This document shows, piece by piece, positions 40,251-48,506 of a stretch of DNA of 64,000 nt (positions are counted from its first letter, which is position 1; every line of letters starts with the position of its first letter). The notes under the pieces were generated by a model. That model searched no databases. It saw only the letters and a list, made by a program, of their open reading frames with translations, and was not told where the DNA came from. The stretch is from the NCBI GenBank assembly GCA_030266325.1, contig JAJDHT010000002.1:1-64000 (forward strand), in the 5' to 3' direction. The position numbers and the translations under genes are program-made. Source of the DNA: Ruminococcaceae bacterium OttesenSCG-928-I18 (GTDB lineage: Bacteria > Bacillota > Clostridia > Oscillospirales > Ruminococcaceae).

Positions 40251-41492
40251 ATGAGCGAAATACGTGACATTGCCCTCGCGAAGAGCGGGCACACAAAAAT
40301 AGACTGGGTGCGGCGGAATATGCCGGTGCTCTCCAGCATCGAAAAAGAGTTTGCCGCAGAAAAACCCTTCGAAGGTCTCAAGGTGGCGCTGTCCATCCAT
40401 CTGGAGGCCAAGACGGCGTATCTGTGTAAGGTCATGGCCGCGGGCGGGGCCGAGATGTATGTGACGGGCAGCAACGTGCTTTCCACCCAGGACGATGTGG
40501 CGGCTGCCCTTGTCGAAGACGGCCTGCGCGTGTTTGCCTGGCATGCGGCCACCGACGAAGAGTACGAGCGGCATATCCGCAAGGTGGTCGAGGCGGGGCC
40601 CGACATCGTCATCGACGACGGCGGGGACCTTGTGAACATCCTGCACGAGGAGTTCCCGCAGCTTTGCGACAAGGTGATCGGGGGATGCGAAGAGACGACG
40701 ACGGGTGTCATCCGCCTCAAGGCGATGGATAAGGACGGTGCGCTCAAGTTCCCCATGATGCTCGTCAACGACGCGCAATGCAAATATCTGTTCGACAACC
40801 GCTACGGGACGGGCCAGTCGGTTTGGGACGGCATCAACCGCACCACCAATCTCATCGTGGCCGGGAAACGTGTGGTTGTGTGTGGCTACGGTTGGTGTGG
40901 CAAAGGGGTGGCCATGCGCGCCAAGGGCCTCGGCGCCAAGGTCACCGTCACGGAGATCGACCCCATCAAAGCCATCGAGGCCATCATGGACGGGTTTGAT
41001 GTGATGCCCATAAACGAGGCCGCCGAGGTCGGGGACTTCTTCGTCACGGTCACCGGTTGCCGTGATGTCATCACCGAGGCCGACTTCCTCAAAATGAAAG
41101 ACGGGGCCATCCTGTGCAACGCGGGGCACTTCGACGTAGAGGTGGACGTGGCGGGCCTCAAAAAGCTGGCGGTCGAGACAAAGGAACAGCGCCACAACAT
41201 CCAGGGTTACAAACTGCCCAATGGCCGCTGGCTCAGCGTCATCGCCGAAGGGCGTCTGGTCAACCTCGCTTCGGGCGACGGCCACCCTGCCGAGATTATG
41301 GATATGAGCTTTTCCATCCAGGCAAAGTGTGCCGAATACCTCGTGAAGAGCCGCCCCGAAAAGAAGATCAACCAGGTGCCGCGCGAGATCGACGAGGAAG
41401 TGGCCCGCCGCAAACTCGGTTTCGAAGGGTGTTCCATCGACACACTGACCGAGGTGCAAAAGCGGTATCTCGATAGTTGGAATATCGATTAG
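40251..41492 (+). CDS. ahcY: adenosylhomocysteinase-family protein (archaeal/Thermotoga-like short form)
   Basis: TGSNVLSTQDDVAAAL, DDGGDL, GYGWCGKGVAMRAKGLGAKV, CNAGHFDVEVD. Confidence 0.9.
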   Translation: MSEIRDIALAKSGHTKIDWVRRNMPVLSSIEKEFAAEKPFEGLKVALSIHLEAKTAYLCKVMAAGGAEMYVTGSNVLSTQDDVAAALVEDGLRVFAWHAATDEEYERHIRKVVEAGPDIVIDDGGDLVNILHEEFPQLCDKVIGGCEETTTGVIRLKAMDKDGALKFPMMLVNDAQCKYLFDNRYGTGQSVWDGINRTTNLIVAGKRVVVCGYGWCGKGVAMRAKGLGAKVTVTEIDPIKAIEAIMDGFDVMPINEAAEVGDFFVTVTGCRDVITEADFLKMKDGAILCNAGHFDVEVDVAGLKKLAVETKEQRHNIQGYKLPNGRWLSVIAEGRLVNLASGDGHPAEIMDMSFSIQAKCAEYLVKSRPEKKINQVPREIDEEVARRKLGFEGCSIDTLTEVQKRYLDSWNID

Positions 41493-41504
41493 ACGTTAAA
41501 AATC

Positions 41505-41535
41505 ACGCCTCTCCCGCCTGCTTTGGCGGGAGAGA
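41505..41535 (+). terminator. terminator after ahcY
   Basis: CTCTCCCGCCtgctttGGCGGGAGAG. Confidence 0.7.
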
Positions 41536-41558
41536 TTTGTGTTTTATGCAAAAAAGAC

Positions 41559-41589
41559 TTGACTCTCCGGCTGCCGGAGGTTGTACCTT
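41559..41589 (+). promoter_or_regulatory. MerR-type promoter/operator
   Basis: TTGACT-N19-TACCTT with perfect dyad CTCCGGCtGCCGGAG in the 19-bp spacer, just upstream of a MerR-family gene. Confidence 0.75.
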
Positions 41590-41622
41590 ATAGGTAAGCG
41601 AGACGAGCAGGAGGTGGGCATT

Positions 41623-42426
41623 TTGCTGCGCATTGGACCTTTTTCGAAACTGGGTAAGACGACCGTGAAAACCCTGCACCATTACGATGAGCAGGGGCTG
41701 TTGAAACCGGCACACATCGACGCGCAAACCGGGTACCGGTATTATTCTACAGGCCAACTTCACCGCCTGAACGAAATTGTCTGCCTGCGTCAGATGGGTT
41801 TTTCAGTACCCGAAACGCGTTCCATGCTCGATGGCCGCGGGGTGGAGCAGGCCCTCGAGAAGAAACGCAGGGAGCTGACGGAGCAAAAGCGGGAAATGGG
41901 AAGCCGCCTGGATCGTCTCGAACACTATATCAGGCAGAGAAAGGATGGGACCCATATGGAGTATCAAACCACAGTGAAAGAAATTTCCGAATGCACCGTG
42001 TTCTACTACCGCACCACCCTCAAGAAGTACGAGGACCTTTTTGGCCTTGTGCATAAACTCATGGGGATTCTGGAAAGGACAAACCCGGAGCTTACGTGTG
42101 TGCAGCCGGATTACTGCTTCAGTGTCTATCTCGATGGGGAATACAGGGAAGAGGACATCGATCTGGAGTTTTGCCAGGCGGTCACGGGGCGGGGTGTGGA
42201 GGCCGAGGGCGTGAAGTTCAAGACACTGCCCGCCACCCGTGTGGTCTCTGTGCTGCACAAAGGCCCTTACCGGACCCTGGGGGCCGCCTATGCCGCCGTT
42301 TTCTCCTGGATGGACGCAAACGGCTTCGAAGCGGCTGGAAATCCGCGGGAGAGCTACATCGACGGTGTCTGGAATAAAGAAGAGGAACAGGAATGGCTGA
42401 CGGAGATTCAGGTGCCAATAAAATAG
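41623..42426 (+). CDS. MerR-family regulator with GyrI-like effector-binding domain (BltR/BmrR-like)
   Basis: MerR HTH (IGPFSKLGKTTVKTLHHYDEQGLLKPAHIDAQTGYRYY), C-terminal GyrI-like domain; probable TTG start after AGGAGG. Confidence 0.87.
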   Translation: MLRIGPFSKLGKTTVKTLHHYDEQGLLKPAHIDAQTGYRYYSTGQLHRLNEIVCLRQMGFSVPETRSMLDGRGVEQALEKKRRELTEQKREMGSRLDRLEHYIRQRKDGTHMEYQTTVKEISECTVFYYRTTLKKYEDLFGLVHKLMGILERTNPELTCVQPDYCFSVYLDGEYREEDIDLEFCQAVTGRGVEAEGVKFKTLPATRVVSVLHKGPYRTLGAAYAAVFSWMDANGFEAAGNPRESYIDGVWNKEEEQEWLTEIQVPIK

Positions 42427-42451
42427 GCGAGATGCCGCTTATTATGTAAGC

Positions 42452-42493
42452 AAAGCCAAAGGGACCTCCCGTTTTGGGAGGCCCCTTTGGCTT
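42452..42493 (+). terminator. bidirectional-type terminator
   Basis: AGCCAAAGGGacCTCCCgttttGGGAGgcCCCTTTGGCT. Confidence 0.75.
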
Positions 42494-42519
42494 TGCTTGC
42501 AGACGAATGGTATGAGCAG

Positions 42520-42665
42520 CCGCTATTTTCAAAAGGGAGACACAAGGGGTTGCCCCTGCTTCGCCAGAAGAAAGTTTTGCAAAAACTTTCAAGAGAGGGT
42601 CAAGGGGACGTGTCCCCTTGCGGGAGCAGGAGGGCAGGGCCCTCCTGCTCTTTGTCTGTATTTTC
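42520..42665. repeat. family-2 GC-rich hairpin repeat, copy a
   Basis: Shares GGTCAAGGGGACGYGTCCCCTTGCGGG...AGGGCRGRGCCCT with 51762-51925 and 59010-59180. Confidence 0.75.
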
Positions 42666-42682
42666 AAATAGGTGCTAGGCAA

Positions 42683-44353
42683 TCAAGGTTTAGAGTTTGT
42701 ATCCTCGGGTGCGGAAGGCAGGGGCACCGGGCGCGCCGCTTTTTTTATTAAGAGTAAGGCGGCGACAACCAGCACAATGCCGATGGTCAACACGATGGCT
42801 GCATTCTGGATGAGGCCGGCCAGGATAAAGCACAGGAAAGAGATGCCGGCAACCAGCATGGCGTAGGGCATCTGTGTGGAGACGTGGATCAAATGGTTGA
42901 CCCGCGCGCCCGCCGAAGACATGATAGTGGTATCGGAGATGGGGGAGATGTGGTCGCCGCAGACGGCGCCGGCCAGCACGGCCGAAATGGAAATGATGGA
43001 GAGCGCGCCGCCGTCGCCCGTCTTTTCAAAGACGGCCAAAACGATGGGGATCAAAATGCCGAAGGTGCCCCAGGAGGTGCCCGTGGCGAAGGCAAGCCCC
43101 ACGGCGATGAGGAAGAAGATGGCGGGAATCAGTGTGATGGCAATCTCATTGCCGGCTACAAGGTTCCCCACGAAGTCCCCGGCGCCCAGCGCGTCGCGGC
43201 AGAAACCGCCGATGGTCCAGGCGAGGCAGAGGATCATGATGGCGGGCACCATCTGGCGGAATCCCTCAGGCAGGCATGCCGCAAACTGCTTGAAGGTGAG
43301 CACTTTGCGCGGGATATAGATGACAAAAGTGATGACGAGCGCCACAAGGGAACCCATCGCAAGCCCCATCGAGGCGTCTGAATTGGCGAAAGAATCGATG
43401 AAACTTTCCCCTTCGAAAAAGCCGCCGGTGTAGATCATACCCACGACACAGCAGAAAATCAGCACCAGGACGGGAAGCACAAGGTCGATGACCTTACCCT
43501 TGGGGTTTGGCTCATCCACCGTGCCGTATTCGTCCCCGGTGCCGCCATATAAATCCCCCTCCTGTGCCATTTTCTCGTATTTGTTCATCGGCCCAAAGTC
43601 AAACTGCAGCAGGGAGATGGTCACCACCATGACAATGGTGAGCAGGGCATAGAAATTGTAGGGGATCGCCTGCAAAAACAGGGTGAAACCCTGGCCTTCC
43701 TGGGCGTAGGAGGCCACGGCCGCCGCCCAGGAGGAGATGGGTGCTATGATACAGATCGGCGCCGCTGTCGCGTCGATGATGTAGGCGAGCTTGGCGCGGG
43801 AGATTTTCTGGCGGTCGGTTACGGGTGTCATCACGCTGCCTACGGTGAGGCAGTTGAAATAATCATCCACAAAAATCAGCACGCCGAGGCCGAAGGTGGA
43901 GAGCAGCGCCCCCCGCTTCGACTTGATGCGGGCGGTGGCCCACCGCCCGTAGGCCGCAGAGCCCCCGGCCTTGTTCATCAGGGCCACCATGACACCCAAT
44001 ATGACGAGGAAAATAAGAATACCCACGTTCCACGAGTCGCCAATCTGCCCAACAAACATCTCCACCACCGAGGTGGTCGCCAAGACGGGATGGAAGTTTG
44101 CGTATAAAAAGCCACCCGTCACGATGCCGACAAACAGGGAAATATACACTTCCTTGGTAATCAGCGCCAGGACGATGGCCACGACCGGGGGCAGCAGGGA
44201 CCAAATCGTCGCATGGAACCGGCTGACATATTCCTCTTCGCCCTCGGCCGCCAAAACCACGGTGGCGGCCACAAGCAGCAGCAAACCCACGATCGCCAAG
44301 ACGCGCAAGGGTCTTTTCAGCTTTGTTTTCATCCGTCTTCCTCCAAAACTCAA
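42683..44353 (-). CDS. NhaC-family Na+/H+ antiporter
   Basis: ~12-TM; IFVDDYFNCLTVGSVMTPVTDRQKISRAKLAYIIDATAAPICIIAPISSWAA typical of NhaC. Confidence 0.9.
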   Translation of the reverse strand: MSFGGRRMKTKLKRPLRVLAIVGLLLLVAATVVLAAEGEEEYVSRFHATIWSLLPPVVAIVLALITKEVYISLFVGIVTGGFLYANFHPVLATTSVVEMFVGQIGDSWNVGILIFLVILGVMVALMNKAGGSAAYGRWATARIKSKRGALLSTFGLGVLIFVDDYFNCLTVGSVMTPVTDRQKISRAKLAYIIDATAAPICIIAPISSWAAAVASYAQEGQGFTLFLQAIPYNFYALLTIVMVVTISLLQFDFGPMNKYEKMAQEGDLYGGTGDEYGTVDEPNPKGKVIDLVLPVLVLIFCCVVGMIYTGGFFEGESFIDSFANSDASMGLAMGSLVALVITFVIYIPRKVLTFKQFAACLPEGFRQMVPAIMILCLAWTIGGFCRDALGAGDFVGNLVAGNEIAITLIPAIFFLIAVGLAFATGTSWGTFGILIPIVLAVFEKTGDGGALSIISISAVLAGAVCGDHISPISDTTIMSSAGARVNHLIHVSTQMPYAMLVAGISFLCFILAGLIQNAAIVLTIGIVLVVAALLLIKKAARPVPLPSAPEDTNSKP

Positions 44354-44404
44354 CTTTTATTGTAAGTGCCCCTCATTCGAAACGCCGCATGGTCTTGCAT
44401 CCTA

Positions 44405-44488
44405 TTGAAGCGCATTGCCCGCAGCCGGGCTGCGGAATATCGGCGCCACGGACCGGCAAGTCCGCCCCAAAGGGCGGAGAAAGCAGAC
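44405..44488 (-). repeat. family-3 palindromic repeat, copy 1
   Basis: Minus strand CCGCCCTTTGGGGCGGACTTGCCGGTCCGTGGCGCCGATATTCCGCAGCCCGGCTGCGGGCAATGCGCTTCA matches copies at 61280 and 62150. Confidence 0.8.
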
Positions 44489-44747
44489 CGCACCCGTTAG
44501 GAATGAAATGCCAAGACGCTATTTTTGGAAAAGAAACTGTCTCCAAGATACCATGCGGGGCCCCTCGCGTCAAGCGGGCGCAGAAAGGCGGGAGCGCACC
44601 CCTCGCGTTGCTTGTCGGGTGGGTTTCCTGTGCCCTGCCCGGAAAGGCTGCAAAAAAAATGTGGGAGCGCACCGCAAACGGTGCGCTCCCCGGAGGCAAA
44701 AAATGGCAACACAAACTTGAGAGGCAACCAGGTTTGTGTATAATTCT

Positions 44748-45584
44748 TTACATGCGCAGCAGTTCCAAGATGCGCGCCTGCTGCTGAATCGCATGCGCCA
44801 TCATGGCCTGCGCGGCCTGATGCAGAAGGTCGGCTCTGGCAAAGCGCATGGTCTCCCGCGCCACGTCTACATCGCGGATACGGCTTTCGGCGTCGGTGAG
44901 GTTTTCCTCGTAGACACCGAGGTTCCGCACGACACTCTCGAGCCGGTTCACCTGCGCGCCTATCGTGGCTCGCGCTTCACTCACCCGCTCGATCGCCGCG
45001 TTGACCGGGTCGATCATGTTTTGGGCCGATTCCTGGGTCGTGACGTCGAAGTTGTCGAGGTCCAGGTCCTCGATGATCGCCGCGAGATTGGGCATCTTGA
45101 GCCGCAGTTGGTCGTAGGCATTGCCGCTTGTTCCAATTTGCAGCGTGAGCTCACTGTAATCCTCGTTGCCGTCGAGCAGTGGGATCCCGTTGAAATTGGT
45201 GGCGCTGGCGGTCCGCCGCAGCTCTGCGATGATCTCGTCGGCCTCCCTTTGTAAATGGCCGCGCTGCTCTTCTGTCGTGGTGCCTGTGGCGGCCCGGTCG
45301 GCGATGTCCACCAGGCGGTTGAGCATGGTGTGCACCTCAATCAGGCTGCCCTCGGCCGTGTCGAGCATGTCCATACCGGCCAACGCATTGTTCTGGGCCT
45401 GTTGCAAGCCGGTAATTTCCGCCCGCATGCGCTCAGAAATACCCAGCCCCGCCGGATCGTCGGCGGCTGAGTTGATTCGGTAGCCGCTGGAGAGCCGTTC
45501 CAGCGACTGTGACATCTCTTTTTCATGCATGCCCATTTGCCGAGCCGCAAACATGGCATTGTAGTTGCTGTGGATACTAGACAT
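44748..45584 (-). CDS. flagellin (short, lacking a variable D2/D3 region)
   Basis: SSGYRINSAADDPAGLGISERMRAEITGLQQAQNNALAGMDMLDTAEGSL N-terminal flagellin domain and C-terminal D0/D1 domain. Confidence 0.93.
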   Translation of the reverse strand: MSSIHSNYNAMFAARQMGMHEKEMSQSLERLSSGYRINSAADDPAGLGISERMRAEITGLQQAQNNALAGMDMLDTAEGSLIEVHTMLNRLVDIADRAATGTTTEEQRGHLQREADEIIAELRRTASATNFNGIPLLDGNEDYSELTLQIGTSGNAYDQLRLKMPNLAAIIEDLDLDNFDVTTQESAQNMIDPVNAAIERVSEARATIGAQVNRLESVVRNLGVYEENLTDAESRIRDVDVARETMRFARADLLHQAAQAMMAHAIQQQARILELLRM

Positions 45585-45651
45585 TTTTTCCATCCCTCGC
45601 TGCTTTCGAATTTCCGTCCCTGGTCTATTCAAAGCAACCCCTGTATTGATA

Positions 45652-45678
45652 CAGTCGGAAAAAAGGCCCGAATCTTTA
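45652..45678 (-). promoter_or_regulatory. candidate sigma-28 (SigD/FliA) promoter of the flagellin gene
   Basis: Minus strand TAAA-N15-TCCGACTG vs consensus TAAA-N15-GCCGATAA. Confidence 0.65.
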
Positions 45679-45806
45679 GAAGAATACCGGGCAAAGCCCC
45701 CTTTTTGTGATTCCGCACAAAAAGCGGCGATATTTTTGTGGATCCTGCGTGGGTCATTTCTTTAAATAATCTGCTTGACTTTGTCCCGGAAAATATGGTA
45801 TTTATT

Positions 45807-45836
45807 GTTAAGTAAATATAATTAAATAAACTTAAC
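45807..45836 (+). promoter_or_regulatory. candidate MarR operator
   Basis: GTTAAGT-N16-ACTTAAC inverted repeat immediately upstream of marR-like gene. Confidence 0.55.
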
Positions 45837-45856
45837 TAAATAGAGGGAGGATAAAA

Positions 45857-46291
45857 ATGGACCTGGAGAAGGAGCTGGATCGGTTTTACTATCACCAGAC
45901 GGTCAATGAACTTCGCTTAATCAACGAGTCGGGCCTCTACCCCGGTGTCAGTTATACCAGTTTTCTGTATCTCAATCTGATCGCATATCGCAAAGAGTGT
46001 ACGGTCAGTTATTTGTCGAAGGTCCTGCATGTGTCCATGCCCGCCGTAACGGCCAAGGTGAACGAACTGCAGCGGCAGGGGTACGTGCAAAAAACGCGCA
46101 GCGAAAAGGACAAACGGGTCTACTATCTCCAATTGAGCTCCACGCTTTCGCGGGATTTCCGCGTCTATGACGAGCCCTATACACGGGCCGTGCAAAAGGT
46201 AAAGCAGAGGTATTCGAAGGCGGAGATCGACACCTTTTGCGCCATGCTGAAAACGTTCAGCGATACCTATCAAAAGGAAGATAAGGCATGA
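45857..46291 (+). CDS. MarR-family transcriptional regulator
   Basis: wHTH: VSYLSKVLHVSMPAVTAKVNELQRQGYVQKTRSEKDKRVYYLQLS. Confidence 0.85.
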   Translation: MDLEKELDRFYYHQTVNELRLINESGLYPGVSYTSFLYLNLIAYRKECTVSYLSKVLHVSMPAVTAKVNELQRQGYVQKTRSEKDKRVYYLQLSSTLSRDFRVYDEPYTRAVQKVKQRYSKAEIDTFCAMLKTFSDTYQKEDKA

Positions 46292-47619
46292 AAAACTCAC
46301 TTGCACGCAATTTTAATCTTCGTTCACTCTTGTTTTTTGCCCTGCCCACCATTGTGATGATGGTGTTTATGTCGCTGTACACCATGGTGGACGGCGTCTT
46401 TGTCTCCCGCTTTGTCGGTACCGATGCACTTTCCGCGGTGAACATTGTCTTTCCGCTGGTCAGCGTGGTCATCGCCGTGGGTATCATGCTCGCCACGGGC
46501 GCCAGCGCCATTTTGGCCAAGGAGATGGGGCAGGGGCAGGACACACTTTCCAGAAAACACTTTTCCTTCATCATTCTCGTGGGGCTGGTATTGGGTTTGC
46601 TCATCAGTGTGGCCGGGTTTTTGTTCCTGCCCGAGATGCTTTTGTTGCTGGGTGCCAATGAGGTGCTCTATACCCTTTGCCACGAATACACCTGGGTGTT
46701 GCTCTGGTTTGTGCCGATGGCTGTTTTGCAGATGTTGTTTCAAACGCTGTTTGTCACGGCCGGCAGGCCGGGTCTTGGGCTCATCGTCACCGTGGCCGGC
46801 GGGGTGGCCAACATCGTGCTCGACTATGTCTTCATCGTGCCCATGGGTATGGGCATCTCCGGCGCCGCCCTCGCAACGGGCATAGGGTACAGTATCCCGG
46901 CCGTGTTTGGCGTTTTCTACTTCGCTCTGAACCGAAAAGGGACCCTCTATTTCGTGAAACCCGTCTTCGACGGGAAGATGCTGTTGAAGAGCTGCACAAA
47001 CGGTTCCTCAGAGATGGTGACAAACCTCTCCACCGCGGTCACCACCTATCTTTTCAATATCCTGATGCTGCGGTATGTGGGGGAAGACGGTGTGGCGGCC
47101 ATCACCATCGTACTCTATGCCCAATATTTGCTCACAGCCGTGTTTCTGGGGTATTCCACAGGCATCGCCCCCGTGGTGAGCTACAATTTCGGCAGCAGAA
47201 ATACCAACCAGCTCAAAAAAGTTTTCAAGATCAGCCTGCTCTTTATCGGGGTGGTTTCGCTGCTCACCTTTGCAATGGCCCATCTCTTTTCCCGGGTGAT
47301 CACCGGGGTCTTTACCCCACCGGGCACGGCCGTTTTCGAGCTCACGATCTCAGGGTTTCACATATTTGCGTTTGCCTTTTTGTTTATGGGCGTCAATATT
47401 TTTGCCTCGGCGCTGTTCACGGCCCTCTCGAATGGAAAGGTATCGGCCCTGTTGTCCTTTGTGCGCACCTTTGTGTTCATCGTGGCGGCTTTGCTGCTTC
47501 TGCCCCAGGTCATTGGCCTGACGGGCATCTGGCTGGCCATACCTCTCGCAGAGGGCCTGGGGTTGTTTTTCTCCCTCGTCTTTCTCGGCAAAAAGCGGAA
47601 GGGATACGGCTACGCGTAA
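46288..47619 (+). CDS. MATE-family multidrug efflux transporter
   Basis: 12-TM, FALPTIVMMVFMSLYTMVDGVFVSRFVGTDALSAVNIVFPL; overlaps marR stop. Confidence 0.92.
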   Translation: MKNSLARNFNLRSLLFFALPTIVMMVFMSLYTMVDGVFVSRFVGTDALSAVNIVFPLVSVVIAVGIMLATGASAILAKEMGQGQDTLSRKHFSFIILVGLVLGLLISVAGFLFLPEMLLLLGANEVLYTLCHEYTWVLLWFVPMAVLQMLFQTLFVTAGRPGLGLIVTVAGGVANIVLDYVFIVPMGMGISGAALATGIGYSIPAVFGVFYFALNRKGTLYFVKPVFDGKMLLKSCTNGSSEMVTNLSTAVTTYLFNILMLRYVGEDGVAAITIVLYAQYLLTAVFLGYSTGIAPVVSYNFGSRNTNQLKKVFKISLLFIGVVSLLTFAMAHLFSRVITGVFTPPGTAVFELTISGFHIFAFAFLFMGVNIFASALFTALSNGKVSALLSFVRTFVFIVAALLLLPQVIGLTGIWLAIPLAEGLGLFFSLVFLGKKRKGYGYA

Positions 47620-47668
47620 AGTGAAAAACCCATGTTTTGCAGTGGACCCCGTTTATGCGCTATAATAG

Positions 47669-47790
47669 TCCTTGAGTCTCACGCTACGGTTCCTTTTTCA
47701 TTCTCTATGGGTAGGGGTGAGCACAGCGGCAATACAGGAATCCCCTGTGATTCTACGGGGGTGCCCTTCATTTTTTATGTGAAAAGGACG
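47669..47790 (+). promoter_or_regulatory. candidate structured 5' leader RNA of ABC transporter operon
   Basis: TTGCAG-N18-TATAAT promoter just upstream; mutually exclusive hairpins ACAGGaatccCCTGT vs CCCCTGTgattctACGGGGG, enclosed by GGCA/TGCC. Confidence 0.4.
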
Positions 47791-47798
47791 GTGGCAGA

Positions 47799-48506
47799 AT
47801 GATCGAGGTACGCAACCTGACAAAACGATATGGAAAACTGACGGCGAATCAGGACATCACCCTGACGGTTTATCCGGGGGAGCTGACCGTTTTACTCGGG
47901 CCCAATGGGGCGGGAAAGTCCACGCTGATCAAATCCATCTGTGGCCTGCTCCGCTTTGAGGGTTCTATAACGGTCGATGGGCACGACAACCACAGCGCAC
48001 AGGCCAAGAGGCTTCTCGGCTATATCCCGGAGATGCCCGCGCTTTACCCCATGCTGACGGTGCGCGAGCACCTCGAGTTTGTGGCGCGTGCCTACAAGAT
48101 GCACGATTGGGAGCCGTGGGCGCAGCAGCTCATGGCTCGCTTCGAGTTGGACGACAAGCAAAACAAACTGGGCAAAGAACTCTCCAAGGGTATGCAGCAG
48201 AAGGTGAGCATCTGCTGCGCCGTGCTCACCCACCCGAAAGCGGTCATTTTTGACGAACCTTTGGTCGGCCTTGACCCCCATGCGATCCGCGAGTTAAAAA
48301 ATCTGATTGCCGAACTGAAAAAAGAGGGGTGCGCCATGGTGATCAGCACCCACATGATTGAGAGCGTGGAAGAAAACTGGGACACCACCTGTATCATGAC
48401 AAAAGGGACCATTGCCCGCACCTGCCGCAGGGAGGAACTGACCGGGGGAAGCGATTTGGAAGACCTGTATTTCTCCATCACCGAGGGGAGGGAAATGGCC
48501 GAGTGA
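47799..48506 (+). CDS. ABC transporter ATP-binding protein
   Basis: LGPNGAGKSTLIKSICG, ELSKGMQQKVSICCAVLTHPKAVIFDEPLVGLDP. Confidence 0.93.
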   Translation: MIEVRNLTKRYGKLTANQDITLTVYPGELTVLLGPNGAGKSTLIKSICGLLRFEGSITVDGHDNHSAQAKRLLGYIPEMPALYPMLTVREHLEFVARAYKMHDWEPWAQQLMARFELDDKQNKLGKELSKGMQQKVSICCAVLTHPKAVIFDEPLVGLDPHAIRELKNLIAELKKEGCAMVISTHMIESVEENWDTTCIMTKGTIARTCRREELTGGSDLEDLYFSITEGREMAE

